A DNA stretch of 42,136 bases from a virus. Below are positions 24,350 through 33,741 of the stretch, piece by piece (position 1 is the stretch's first letter; the number at the start of each line of letters is the position of its first letter). The notes beneath the pieces are model-generated. The model worked only from the letters and a program-made list of their open reading frames with translations, was not told the DNA's origin and ran no database searches. The position numbers and the translations under genes are program-made. The stretch spans positions 1-42,136 of the IMG/VR virus record IMGVR_UViG_3300003322_001129. One strand, 5' to 3'.

Positions 24350-24610
24350 TTAGTGCTTTTCCAATTTTTCTTCAATCCTACGGATAGCACCGAAAATCTG
24401 ATCCAACACTTTATCCATTCGTGGATGAGTCACATAATTGGTTGCAACATCTTCTCGAAGTCTGTGCAGTTCACTTGTCATTTCTTTGTCGGACTTTTCA
24501 AGGTCACGCACACGCTCGAAAAGACTCTTCACAAACCACCCACCTAGGAACGTGATGAGCGCAAGTGCTAATTGAATAACGTCTGCAGCTGTTACAATAG
24601 TATTTCCCAT
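24350..24610 (-). CDS. Membrane-anchored coiled-coil protein (86 residues)
   Basis: One N-terminal membrane segment (VIQLALALITFLGGWFV) is followed by a highly charged coiled coil to the end. This topology is shared by phage proteins usually left as hypothetical next to tail fibres and, in outline, by inner-membrane spanins (Rz). It lies between tailspike and tail hub genes, not next to the lysis pair 2.3 kb away. I cannot decide between a spanin-like and another membrane role. Confidence 0.6.
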   Translation of the reverse strand: MGNTIVTAADVIQLALALITFLGGWFVKSLFERVRDLEKSDKEMTSELHRLREDVATNYVTHPRMDKVLDQIFGAIRRIEEKLEKH

Positions 24611-24625
24611 GAGCCGCCCTTGGAT

Positions 24626-26485
24626 TTAGGTGTTAAGAAGTTCTACATCCCATCCAGTTGCAGATGGAGTAGCACTTGCAGTTGACTGAACAGTCCCCAA
24701 AGTCGCTCCACTTTCTTGTCTTACTTGCAATTTCAATGCCACAGAGGCATCAGTTGCATCGATATAAACTACCTTCGTGGCAGTCAACACCACCAGATCA
24801 TTTTGTGCAGTAGCAGTTACACGTGTGGTAAGTTCTGCAATAACAGCCCCGTTAAGAAGCACACGCACAGCATACACTGCAGGCGTGCCAACTGCGTTAT
24901 GTTTGATGTTTACGCGATAATTAATCCGTACTTCTTGCCCACCAAACTTGAAGTTGCTCGTGAAAAGATCACTCCAAGCGGCTGCAGCTGCAACTGTCAA
25001 GTCTGCTGCAAGATTATCATTTGCAATGTAGGGTAGTTTCTGCGTGCGAGCATCAACTTTCACTCGCGCCTTGACAGAGCCTGCGGTATTTACAGAAAGA
25101 TACTCTTCGTTGTTGTTTCCACGGATGAAAATATTTCGTGCATTGGCATTTGCCTGCACAATCCGATTGAGTGAAGATCCCGAATTTGCGATGCAACGAT
25201 TAAGTTCTACGACTGCGTCACCACGATTCACCTGTACAAGGAAATTTTTACCTTGCAACTGTGAACGTGTAACTTGCAGATTTCCACTGAGCGACGCATT
25301 ATCGCCCCAGTCAATCAGCACCCCGTTGTAGTTGGAAACACCACTGCTATCCCAGACACAGTTATCAAAAAGCCCATTGATTGCAACTTTGTTCCCTGAA
25401 CAGTATACCTTAGAAATATACGTTTGACCTGGAACAGTGTAGAATTGGGTGTTTCTGACTACGAGATTGTACACTTTCTCACAGAGAATATCCCCATTGA
25501 TGTAGCTGTCGTTGATTTCAACAACTACACAGAGACCATTTGCAAGCGTAGGATTACCCGTATTTGCGTCTACGTCAGTGTCTTTTCCAAGCTTCAGCAC
25601 TGTTTGAGCAGTGAAGTTGCATCGGTTGAAAAAGATCGAACTGCAGCTCTTTGCAAAGATCATTTGCGCAGGCTGAACTGCAATTGTAGGGGCCACATAA
25701 AAAGAACAATCCTCGAACATGATGAAGTTCGTGGAGAAATTGTTCAGTGGAGGAACAGCAATAGACTCGTTTGCAGCAAAGAGAATAAAATTGGTCATCC
25801 CACTGACATTGTTCATGTCAAAGGTGAGACCTGCAATTTTAATGTACGCGTCAGAGGTAAGCACCCATGCAGCATCCGTGCCTCCAAGGCCTGAAAATTT
25901 CAGGTGGGAACGGCGCTTGGTAGGATCGAGAGTGCCAACACCCTTAATATCAATGCCACGCAAGCTGTTTGGTGCAATACGATCGTGGAGATAAATTCCG
26001 GCAGGGAAGTACAACCCTGGACGATCATTACCATTGGTAACCCCTGCAGACCATGCCAAGGCTGCATTGATTCCTGCAGTATCATTATCTACACCATTCC
26101 CTTTGACGCCAAAATCAGCGTCCATGACACTGCGATACTCTTTCAGTTTATCGCCAACAGTGCCATCTGCGTAAGTACGACCAGCATGATAACCAACAAG
26201 GCCACCACCTTGGTTGTCTGCAAGACTTGCAAGAGCAATGAAAACATCCGGAACGTTTACAACATTTGGTAGGAGATAGGTCAGATTGCCCAACGTATCA
26301 AACGCCAGGAGTTTTCCTGCTCTCGCTGCTGCTGAAGCAAGCTCACCAAGTGTTGCTTCTGCCTGAGGAAATTGTAGACTCTTCCTCCATGCAGACTTCA
26401 TCGTCCTAAATTCTGCAGCCGCAGAGCCTGCAAAGCGCCCACCCAGAGGCTCTGCAGTGTCATAAGAATTAGGAGTATATGCCAT
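24626..26485 (-). CDS. Tailspike with parallel beta-helix domain (619 residues)
   Basis: The N-terminal 110 residues are a virion-binding head. Around residue 140 comes DFGVKGNGVDNDTAGINAAL, the hallmark beginning of pectate-lyase-3-type beta-helices in phage tailspikes. About 300 residues of repeated short beta-turns with Asn ladders follow (for example LNRCIANSGSSLNRIV), and a separate C-terminal beta domain. Tailspikes bind and usually cleave the host surface polysaccharide. No catalytic pair can be named from the sequence alone. This and the SGNH-like protein are the two candidate receptor-recognition proteins of the window. Confidence 0.8.
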   Translation of the reverse strand: MAYTPNSYDTAEPLGGRFAGSAAAEFRTMKSAWRKSLQFPQAEATLGELASAAARAGKLLAFDTLGNLTYLLPNVVNVPDVFIALASLADNQGGGLVGYHAGRTYADGTVGDKLKEYRSVMDADFGVKGNGVDNDTAGINAALAWSAGVTNGNDRPGLYFPAGIYLHDRIAPNSLRGIDIKGVGTLDPTKRRSHLKFSGLGGTDAAWVLTSDAYIKIAGLTFDMNNVSGMTNFILFAANESIAVPPLNNFSTNFIMFEDCSFYVAPTIAVQPAQMIFAKSCSSIFFNRCNFTAQTVLKLGKDTDVDANTGNPTLANGLCVVVEINDSYINGDILCEKVYNLVVRNTQFYTVPGQTYISKVYCSGNKVAINGLFDNCVWDSSGVSNYNGVLIDWGDNASLSGNLQVTRSQLQGKNFLVQVNRGDAVVELNRCIANSGSSLNRIVQANANARNIFIRGNNNEEYLSVNTAGSVKARVKVDARTQKLPYIANDNLAADLTVAAAAAWSDLFTSNFKFGGQEVRINYRVNIKHNAVGTPAVYAVRVLLNGAVIAELTTRVTATAQNDLVVLTATKVVYIDATDASVALKLQVRQESGATLGTVQSTASATPSATGWDVELLNT

Positions 26486-26491
26486 GATTGT

Positions 26492-27103
26492 TTACACTTT
26501 GGAGCTGAGATAGGACGTCACAAGATAATCTTTAAACGGCATCACGTGCTGTTTTTGTGTATCGCTTGCCTGCTCCAGGAATCCGGTACGACTCCAGACG
26601 ATTCCTGCAGCCCATTGGGCAAGCTCATCAATGTGCATGTCTGCAATCCAACTTGAATAAGTCAACTCTGCAATATCTGGATTGCGATAGTAATACACAG
26701 TTGCACGCCCTGTAGGGTTACCGAAGCGGGCACGAATATTTTCACCTAGCTGGGTGAATACCGAAGTGAGCAGTTGGCTATCAACATCCCAAAAATCTTT
26801 CAGCTCATTCTTGTGCTCTAGAATTTCTACAGGCTGAAGAGAAACTGCGTCTTCCCCAACCATGTAATTCAGAGTGCGCAGAAGTGGAGCAGATGTATAG
26901 ATGTTTGGGATATCGACAAAGATTTGCAACCCACTTGGGACAGTGTAAGTTGCAACAAAACTGGAAAGATCCCGGGGGAAGAAGTCAACTCCATGGGCAC
27001 GAAGAGTTGCCATACGAATAGCACTATCCGTAACTGCAACAAGCTCTGGACGCTTGGTCTTTGCAATTACTGCATCTCGCATGTTTTGGAAAGTGGTCGG
27101 CAT
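26492..27103 (-). CDS. Head-tail adaptor protein (203 residues)
   Basis: Starts with a weak AGAAGAG site. The protein is helical at the start and has several Trp-containing segments near the end (HIDELAQWAAGIVWSRTGF). It looks like the podovirus adaptor proteins that sit under the portal (P22 gp4-like in position), by size, by order after capsid and before tailspike, and by composition. No sequence motif is decisive. Probably a structural ring protein joining portal and tail. Confidence 0.55.
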   Translation of the reverse strand: MPTTFQNMRDAVIAKTKRPELVAVTDSAIRMATLRAHGVDFFPRDLSSFVATYTVPSGLQIFVDIPNIYTSAPLLRTLNYMVGEDAVSLQPVEILEHKNELKDFWDVDSQLLTSVFTQLGENIRARFGNPTGRATVYYYRNPDIAELTYSSWIADMHIDELAQWAAGIVWSRTGFLEQASDTQKQHVMPFKDYLVTSYLSSKV

Positions 27104-27135
27104 GGCAACTCTTCTTTAGTACATCAACGCAACAA

Positions 27136-27840
27136 TTACTTCTTCACAATCGGGGTCGTACTGGAAGTCTTCGCCGCTTCAGTATGTTTAACCATGGCAT
27201 CCTTCACCGACTCATCAGACTTATCCGTTTTCACGAACGATTGATTCGACGACTGAGCGGTGTTGGTCTTGACAACGTTTTCTGCACGCTGCACTGCATT
27301 TTGTCCTGCAGATGCAGGCGATTGTGCGTGCGTGGGGTTCGAAGCGATTTGCGAGATTGCAGCGATTTCTTCAGGATTGAAGACTTGCTTCTGTTCCTGT
27401 TCAGGGTGGCTCACATCTTTTTCAGTGATCAGCTTCGAGCTGTTCGGATCATTCGATTCCAGGGAATCTTGACTCACTGCACGCGTAGGATCCACAACAC
27501 CATCTTGCCCCTTTTGGTCGCCAGGATTTACCATAGCAGCAAGAGCAGCCTGTCGTACTTCTTGTTGCTGTTGACGGCGTGACTCATTCTTGGTGTAAAC
27601 CATACTGCCACGCTTGTTGGCAACCTTGTCCAGATAAGCTTGAATCTCTGGATTTGCAGTAACAAACATACCACCACTGAAAGTGATCTGTGCACCGTCT
27701 GGAAGATGAGTCACAGCCCCCTTAACTTGGTGATAGTACGTCTTTGCATTAGGATCATTCAGCTCTTCCAGCGAAGAGACAATCTCTTCACCAGAGTTGA
27801 GAACACCAGAGTCAGATTGGTAGTTACGAGAGTTCAACAT
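27136..27840 (-). CDS. Gln/Asn/Asp-rich head-associated protein (234 residues)
   Basis: ATG 27840 has AAAGGACC upstream and was preferred over TTG 27855. The first 85 residues are compact and include a short beta-rich unit (LPDGAQITFSGGMFVT) resembling small phage decoration or head proteins. The remaining 150 are disordered-looking, rich in Gln, Asn, Asp, Ser and Pro, with few hydrophobics. It follows the capsid gene after a strong hairpin. Probable minor head protein; the role is inferred. Confidence 0.55.
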   Translation of the reverse strand: MLNSRNYQSDSGVLNSGEEIVSSLEELNDPNAKTYYHQVKGAVTHLPDGAQITFSGGMFVTANPEIQAYLDKVANKRGSMVYTKNESRRQQQQEVRQAALAAMVNPGDQKGQDGVVDPTRAVSQDSLESNDPNSSKLITEKDVSHPEQEQKQVFNPEEIAAISQIASNPTHAQSPASAGQNAVQRAENVVKTNTAQSSNQSFVKTDKSDESVKDAMVKHTEAAKTSSTTPIVKK

Positions 27841-27860
27841 AATAGGTCCTTTCAATTGGT

Positions 27861-27879
27861 TAAAGGGGCCGAAGCCCCT
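27861..27879 (-). terminator. Hairpin with UUCG loop behind the capsid gene
   Basis: On the minus strand AGGGGC-TTCG-GCCCCT forms 6 perfect pairs, followed by only three T (TTTAACC). The short T-run makes full termination doubtful; it may act as an attenuator or protect the capsid transcript end. It lies 20 bases past the capsid stop and before the ribosome site of the next late gene. Confidence 0.65.
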
Positions 27880-27898
27880 CTTGAAACTTACCGGCGTA

Positions 27899-29101
27899 TT
27901 AGCCAGCAGCTGCTGCGGTGAAGTTGTACAAGATACCGAATGCCTGTGGATTCTTGATCAAACAAGTCAACTCGGTGGTCAACGTGCCACCTTGAGCATC
28001 GATACCGTTGTCAACTTCCGCCCCCCTCGCATTGTATTCCGTGTTTTCCGTACGACGCAGATACGCCAGAGAGAAGGCATTCAGATCAACAACAACTGCC
28101 ATCTTTGCCCAAGTAGCAGAACTACCATAAGCATTGAACAGCGGATGTTCGATCATTTCAAACGTACCACGAGGAGTGCGAATGGTATCAATCTGCAGAC
28201 CCCACGAAGTGATATTGCTTTCGATTTGATAAGTCGAATTCAGACGAGCAATGTTGTGGATCACTCGACGAGCAACACCACCAACAAACATCGTGCGGAT
28301 GTTGCCAGTGCGACCATCAGCCATCGTCATCAGCGTAGGATCTAGTGCAGCTTCAAGTTGCGTCCAATTGGTGGTGGCACCAAGAGTCACAATATTGCTC
28401 GGAACGGCAGCAGTGACACGACCAATGATACCTTCCATGGTATGAAACGGTTGGCCATTACGCGTACCTTGGAATTTCTGACCAAAGAACAGCGCCTTTT
28501 CAATTGCCAACGCATGCAGACTTGCACAGTCTTGCCGACTCTCTGCAACAAGACCATCACCAGCAATCATCGGCATTGCGGCCAGCGTTTTGGTAACTGC
28601 CCAAGAATTGCGGAAGATTTGCGTATAGTTCAGATAGCGAACAGCAACAATCGAAACTGCACTTGGGCGGACAGAACCTTCTTCGAAGGCATTACCAACA
28701 CTGTACAGATTGACAGAGTTAGCAATTGCACCCGCAGCGACAGTACCAACACCACGCTGAACAGTCAGAGTAGTTGCATTGGGAACTGCAGTCACCAGAA
28801 CAATTTCACCGGTAGTATCTGCACGCAGCAGATCACCAACCACGATATCAGCAGTTGAAACTACAGTGAAACTGGTAGTCACACCGTCAGCAATTGCGCC
28901 GTTCAGCACAACTGCCGGAAAGATCATCGTTTTGGTGTAGTAACCATGTTCAATCTGAACTGCAGTTTCATCTTTCAGAAGCGCAGTCAAACCAAACAAG
29001 GGTGCCTGACCATTCGGCTGAAGCCGAGTCATCATTGCAGCATACGACTTCGCTGCCAGATCGGTCGGGACGTTAGCAGTGGAAATCAGACCAACAGCCA
29101 T
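27899..29101 (-). CDS. Major capsid protein, DUF5309-like (400 residues)
   Basis: ATG 29101 follows TGGAG. The sequence carries a domain-typical stretch, FEEGSVRPSAVSIVAVRY followed by LNYTQIFRNSWAVTKTL, which I know from the DUF5309/SU10-like phage capsid family, and a beta-insert between residues 60 and 130 (repeated Thr/Val strands). Order is scaffold, then capsid, as in podoviruses. It should form the HK97-type shell. Strong ribosome site and a downstream hairpin agree with high expression. Confidence 0.82.
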   Translation of the reverse strand: MAVGLISTANVPTDLAAKSYAAMMTRLQPNGQAPLFGLTALLKDETAVQIEHGYYTKTMIFPAVVLNGAIADGVTTSFTVVSTADIVVGDLLRADTTGEIVLVTAVPNATTLTVQRGVGTVAAGAIANSVNLYSVGNAFEEGSVRPSAVSIVAVRYLNYTQIFRNSWAVTKTLAAMPMIAGDGLVAESRQDCASLHALAIEKALFFGQKFQGTRNGQPFHTMEGIIGRVTAAVPSNIVTLGATTNWTQLEAALDPTLMTMADGRTGNIRTMFVGGVARRVIHNIARLNSTYQIESNITSWGLQIDTIRTPRGTFEMIEHPLFNAYGSSATWAKMAVVVDLNAFSLAYLRRTENTEYNARGAEVDNGIDAQGGTLTTELTCLIKNPQAFGILYNFTAAAAG

Positions 29102-29123
29102 TTCAAACTCCAGAAGTTAAGAA

Positions 29124-29966
29124 TTAAGAAGATTCACCGTCCAGGAAAGCAAGCCAGTTCATTTGTTGAGCTTGCTGTGAGTCATTTTGATTTGCGGGCT
29201 GAGCTGGGTTGAGCATCTTTCCGAATTCCGAAAACATCTCTTCGGCCTTCGCATGCACTTGGTCTGCATTCATACGCGGATTTGCAGTTGCAATCTGCTT
29301 CTTGATTGTTCCAAGCAATGCTTGACCAACAGGGTGCTGCAGTGCCGGGTTTTCACTATTCTTATTGCGCAGTTGCAAATCACGGAAACGCGAATCCAGT
29401 GTGGATGAGAAACGCTCGCTTCCAGTGTTCACTCCATGTTCAACCATTCCTTTCGTCATTTGCAGGCTGGAAGAGAAAGCATTCTGAGCAACTTGATTCA
29501 ACGTCTCCATGAATGCTTGTTGGTCGCCACCAAGAGCTTTTTGAACGGTCTCAGGATTCAGCCCAGCAGTAAAATTGGTTTGTGCAACTTGCTTTTGAAT
29601 AGTCTCATCGTTCAGATTGCCAAACAGTGGGGCAGTTTGTTGCTGCTGCTGACGCTGTTGAAACTCTTGAACATCCTTACTAGGAGTCATGAGTTGAAAA
29701 TAGGCGTCCAGAGGATTAATGGTTTGCTGCCCGCTCTGACCACCATTTCCACCGTTTGGCTGACCACCTTGATTACCCGGCTGAAATTGGGTATTAGCGG
29801 GTTGCTGCATGTTTCCTGCGGGACCAGCAGATCCATTACCATTCACAATTTGCTGTGGGATGTTTTGCCCGCCAGAATTACTAACTACACCCTGTTGCCC
29901 ATTAGGTTGTTGGGATTGTTGAGTTTGCTGGGGCTTATTACCAAAAACACCATTCAAAAAGGCCAT
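29124..29966 (-). CDS. Scaffolding protein (280 residues)
   Basis: ATG 29966 after GGAGC. Gln, Asn and Gly make up most of the first 100 residues (disordered), the middle is helical with many Gln, and the C-terminus has a helix-rich Lys/Glu/Gln/Met region (residues about 225-260). The acidic, flexible, low-aromatic composition and the position just before the capsid gene fit a scaffold that is removed from the procapsid. No protease motif is seen. Confidence 0.75.
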   Translation of the reverse strand: MAFLNGVFGNKPQQTQQSQQPNGQQGVVSNSGGQNIPQQIVNGNGSAGPAGNMQQPANTQFQPGNQGGQPNGGNGGQSGQQTINPLDAYFQLMTPSKDVQEFQQRQQQQQTAPLFGNLNDETIQKQVAQTNFTAGLNPETVQKALGGDQQAFMETLNQVAQNAFSSSLQMTKGMVEHGVNTGSERFSSTLDSRFRDLQLRNKNSENPALQHPVGQALLGTIKKQIATANPRMNADQVHAKAEEMFSEFGKMLNPAQPANQNDSQQAQQMNWLAFLDGESS

Positions 29967-30004
29967 GATTGCTCCAAGGTTGACGTTAGGAGTTTAAACA
30001 AGAG

Positions 30005-30295
30005 TTACTCTGATTCTGGCGATTCAGTAGATTGCTCTACCGGGGGTGCCAGTTCCCCCATGAGTTCTTCAAGAACTGCAACTTGCGCTTTGATCCGTTC
30101 ATGTTCTAGGATCGCAGCAAACATTTCTTTCTGGTCTGCAGCAGGGTCATATTGAAACTCTACTGCAGCACTTGCATAATCTGCAATTTTGTTTTGCAGG
30201 AACGCCCAGAAATAAGCATTGACATTTCTCGCTGCAGCCATGTCTACTGCATTGAGGTCAAATTTTTGAAACCGACCTGAGAGAATTGGTTGCAT
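30005..30295 (-). CDS. Small portal-linked protein (96 residues)
   Basis: Start and preceding portal stop overlap in TAATG, so it is translated by coupling. Helical with an acidic Pro/Glu/Ser-rich tail. It sits between portal and scaffold; a minor head or scaffold-helper role is possible. No family recognised. Confidence 0.6.
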   Translation of the reverse strand: MQPILSGRFQKFDLNAVDMAAARNVNAYFWAFLQNKIADYASAAVEFQYDPAADQKEMFAAILEHERIKAQVAVLEELMGELAPPVEQSTESPESE

Positions 30296-32223
30296 TATTG
30301 TGCCTGTGCTGGTTGAGTGTTTTCTGCTGCTGCTGCAGTCTTTTGATACATGTTCAGGAAATTCTGCTGAGCTTGCGGATCGCGTTTAAAGTCGTCAACC
30401 CAATAAGCACCTTGCATCTTGAGCCAGTAGATAAACATGCCAAGTACGTCATACTCTGTCATGACTACTGGGAGTGCCTGTGCATACTGGATAAACACAG
30501 TCATCAATTCCGAGTTAATCAACTTGCTTGCAGGCAGCAAACCATCTGTGAGTTTGAATTCCAGAATCTGTTCCCGGAACTTCACTGGGTCAACTTCAAC
30601 TTCTGTGCGATTTTCCCTGTTGAGATAAGTGTCCTTGTTTTGGTAAAGGAGAATGTTTCCCTTAATGACTTCTTTTGCGGGAGTCATGAACTGGTGTTCA
30701 ATCGTGAGACTCACAAGTTGTGGGCGCGCCTCTTGATTGCCCATAGTTTCAGTGAATTCCGTTTTTGTCTTGTTTCCTTTTTGGAATTGCCCACGAGTAA
30801 CTTTATTTTGTCCTGCAGCAACATCAGCCATTTGACTGATCATCTCACTCATCTGAAGGTTGCTAGAGGAATTATCTTCTCGATAAGGAATCTGATAGAC
30901 TGCTTTACCAATATCTTCCCCCTTGAACTGGCTGGCGTTCCTAAGAGGAATACGAGCTACAGAACTTGCCGGATCGATGTCCGCCTTGTTGATGAATCTT
31001 TCATTGTAGATGAGTCGATCAAATACCAGCCGTCTCTTAGACTCCAGACTAATATTCCAGAGTGCACTTGACATGTCTTGGAAGGGCAAGGCAGTATCCA
31101 ACATACTTTGGGTCTGGTATCCCAAATCATCTTCATTCGGCTGCATAATGAAGACAGGAAGATAGTCATGCGTCGAAATGAGTTCTTCAACATACACCAC
31201 CACCTGCCAGTTTACAATGATGCCAAAGTAGATTGTGGGAGTTCCACCGTTTCCAGGAATCCCAAAATCTGAAGGGAGTGCACGACAAACGAAAAAAGAC
31301 ACCACGTAGGCATCCTTGTAATTAATTCTTGCACCTTCCCGATTATTAGGGTCCATGCCAACCCACTGCATCCAGTTAGTGCCAATTGCCGGATTGTTAT
31401 TGATATTTAGGCTGGGGTTAATCTTGGGTACGTAAATGCCAAATGGGGAGTTTGCATCTGAGCCCGCACCGCCTTGGTATGCAGATTCAAATGCTTCCCG
31501 AAATGAATACGTGCGATCAGGATCAAGGGTGGCAAGAAAGCGCTTCAGGCCAATACGCGTATAGAGCTTATTCCAACCAAATGCTTCACCTTCTTCGTGG
31601 TGCTTAGCTGGAAGAACTCGAAAATCGAAGAAACAATTATAAACGTCAATAGACTCGATGCAGTTTCCACCGACAGTATTATATGACACTGCTGCACGTC
31701 CGGCAGTTGAAGTGTCTGTACTGGTGGTGACTTTTGGAATTTGATAACGCTTCCAGTGAACGAATGCTGGCCCAAAATTGTGTTTGAACCCATTGCGAAA
31801 TACTTTAATCAGCTCACGACTCCAACCATAACGAGTGGAATGGTTGCTGATTACTGTTTCAAACTGCATCGCGGCATCCGCATTTTTCGGAGTAGATACG
31901 ACTCCAAAGATTGGATGACTTGAAAGATACACTCCAGTTTGATATGCCACTGCAGACTCTACTTGCGGCATAACAATTGGGACATCAATATTCTTTACTT
32001 GTCGCTTAGCTGTGCCGCCAAGCCACTTTTTGATTTCATTGTATTTGTCAGTGGACTGATCAAGTTGCATCTGATATGCGCGATCCCGAAATTCCAGCAG
32101 ACTTCTAAAACTTCCAATGTCTGTTTGGCACTTCTCTGCAAATTTCTTTGCATAGAGAAGGAATGATTTTCGCTGGTTTGCTGTGAAGGTTTGGGTAAAT
32201 GGGGATCGAACAATGGTTGCCAT
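30295..32223 (-). CDS. Portal protein (642 residues)
   Basis: Follows TerL and precedes the scaffold, the usual portal place. The size of about 640 residues is usual for a podovirus portal. The N-terminus is helical (about 90 residues with Lys, Arg and Gln), followed by a mixed core with many Trp, Tyr and Asn turns. A likely stem/crown region of helices is at about 420-520, and the C-terminal 40 residues are Gln/Ala-rich. The portal is the DNA entry ring bound by TerL. Assignment is by order, size and composition, without a single diagnostic motif. Confidence 0.8.
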   Translation of the reverse strand: MATIVRSPFTQTFTANQRKSFLLYAKKFAEKCQTDIGSFRSLLEFRDRAYQMQLDQSTDKYNEIKKWLGGTAKRQVKNIDVPIVMPQVESAVAYQTGVYLSSHPIFGVVSTPKNADAAMQFETVISNHSTRYGWSRELIKVFRNGFKHNFGPAFVHWKRYQIPKVTTSTDTSTAGRAAVSYNTVGGNCIESIDVYNCFFDFRVLPAKHHEEGEAFGWNKLYTRIGLKRFLATLDPDRTYSFREAFESAYQGGAGSDANSPFGIYVPKINPSLNINNNPAIGTNWMQWVGMDPNNREGARINYKDAYVVSFFVCRALPSDFGIPGNGGTPTIYFGIIVNWQVVVYVEELISTHDYLPVFIMQPNEDDLGYQTQSMLDTALPFQDMSSALWNISLESKRRLVFDRLIYNERFINKADIDPASSVARIPLRNASQFKGEDIGKAVYQIPYREDNSSSNLQMSEMISQMADVAAGQNKVTRGQFQKGNKTKTEFTETMGNQEARPQLVSLTIEHQFMTPAKEVIKGNILLYQNKDTYLNRENRTEVEVDPVKFREQILEFKLTDGLLPASKLINSELMTVFIQYAQALPVVMTEYDVLGMFIYWLKMQGAYWVDDFKRDPQAQQNFLNMYQKTAAAAENTQPAQAQ

Positions 32224-32235
32224 AATGTCTTTCGT

Positions 32236-33741
32236 TTAGAAGGGCATTTCAATGTCTTGAGACTGGGTTGCGCTTATTCTGTCACGATCAGAAGTATCAA
32301 AAATGTCACGAATGATTTCAGTGTCGTGATTCTGCATTACATAGTCCACATATCCGACCAGATCAATCATGTCGTCTACATTGTCTGTCTTTAGGGGATT
32401 CCACTCCACATATTGCGTAACGATCAAGGAGCGGACACGTGGATGCAGGTAGATTTCAACTCTTCCTTCCTTGTTTGGACAGAGCTTCAAGAAACCATTT
32501 TTAATGCGGGTATTCTTTGCTTGCCCTTTTGGGGGAAGGGGGACGAATTGAAATCCTGTGATGACCCCTACACCATTCAATTCTGCGGTGCTGCAATACT
32601 TCTCAAACCAGAATAGAAGAGTTGATTGATATGCAACATCTTCCACTCCAATTAGTCTAGTATTCCTGCGAAACCCCATCTCAACAGCAGTGCGAATCGT
32701 GTCGATTGGTGTAAACTGCCCAGATGCAAGCTCGTCAAAAATAGGCATTGTGTCTTTTACTTCGAAATGACCAATCGTGCAGGCATCTCCTTTTTTCTTC
32801 CCACTTGATGGGTCAATGAGGATAAAACTTCCTTCTCCTTGTTCTTCCCCTGCAAGATATTCTGGGAGGAATGCAATTTTTGCGGGATCAATACCAGATG
32901 CAAGTGCAATTTCAGTAGAATTCAGTACCTCAGAAATAAACACTTCTGGGTGCCCCATGCTGGCAACCGACTCATATTCTTCCAGCAAATCTTCAATGGG
33001 TTTAAGTTCTTCCCAAAGACTTGTACCATCTGCAAGGATACCGCCAACAATAAAACTGGTCCACTGTTTATTCTGTTTGAGCTTGGCCAGGATAGAGTTT
33101 TGCGGGTACATATTCCCGATGAAAATGAAAGTGCACCCAAAAGGTGACTTTGCCATCATCAGAGTTGAAAGCATCCAGGTAGTAAGTGAGTCTGCAAGCT
33201 CTTTGTTCTTTGCATCTTCACGATCCTGAATGTCATCCATCACCATTACGTCAGGACGAGAATTCTTTCTGTTTACACCGCGAACACTGGTACCCGCACC
33301 TGCAGCCCAAAGAATAATCTCCCTTCCACGAAAGTGAAAGACCTTTGTGACTTGATTGTCTTCTTCAATATTTGCATCCCAGTGACCAAAGATCCTTCTA
33401 ATGTTCGGGCTGGACAGCATGTCGCATACGTCTGCAAGAATGGCAACTGCCTTCTTTTCACTTGCAGAGATGATCAGGATGAACTTGCGGCTGCTGAAGA
33501 GCACGTACCAGACACACAGGATCTTGACAAAGGTAGTCTTTGCAAAACCGCGTGGAATGCCAATTGCAAAGTACTCAAAACGGGACTTGAACTCTGTTAG
33601 GAGTTTGAAGAGAACGATGTAAAAGTTCGGAAACAGAAATAGAAACTGCTCAGCTAAACACAGTGCACCGAGAAAGTTAAAGTCTACTTTTGCAGCTTCT
33701 GCAGTGTCTGATGCACTGACTGCATATTCCTGAACACTCAT
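32236..33741 (-). CDS. terL: Terminase large subunit (501 residues)
   Basis: Starts in ATGA with the TerS stop. Walker A-like P-loop GIPRGFAKTT at residues 61-70; Walker B VMVMDD at 165-170; the coupling motif region follows (FIFIGNMYP). The nuclease domain has Asp310 in FILIDPSSG and a second acidic stretch in LIGVEDVAYQS at about 360-370. It pumps DNA into the procapsid through the portal and cuts the concatemer. Headful or site-specific packaging cannot be decided here. Motif-supported, high confidence. Confidence 0.93.
   Translation of the reverse strand: MSVQEYAVSASDTAEAAKVDFNFLGALCLAEQFLFLFPNFYIVLFKLLTEFKSRFEYFAIGIPRGFAKTTFVKILCVWYVLFSSRKFILIISASEKKAVAILADVCDMLSSPNIRRIFGHWDANIEEDNQVTKVFHFRGREIILWAAGAGTSVRGVNRKNSRPDVMVMDDIQDREDAKNKELADSLTTWMLSTLMMAKSPFGCTFIFIGNMYPQNSILAKLKQNKQWTSFIVGGILADGTSLWEELKPIEDLLEEYESVASMGHPEVFISEVLNSTEIALASGIDPAKIAFLPEYLAGEEQGEGSFILIDPSSGKKKGDACTIGHFEVKDTMPIFDELASGQFTPIDTIRTAVEMGFRRNTRLIGVEDVAYQSTLLFWFEKYCSTAELNGVGVITGFQFVPLPPKGQAKNTRIKNGFLKLCPNKEGRVEIYLHPRVRSLIVTQYVEWNPLKTDNVDDMIDLVGYVDYVMQNHDTEIIRDIFDTSDRDRISATQSQDIEMPF

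Noticed and set aside
30286-31071. 261-codon plus-strand frame over the portal gene
   Set aside because: Antisense to the portal gene, no ribosome site, Cys/Leu/Phe-rich product typical of reverse-strand shadows.
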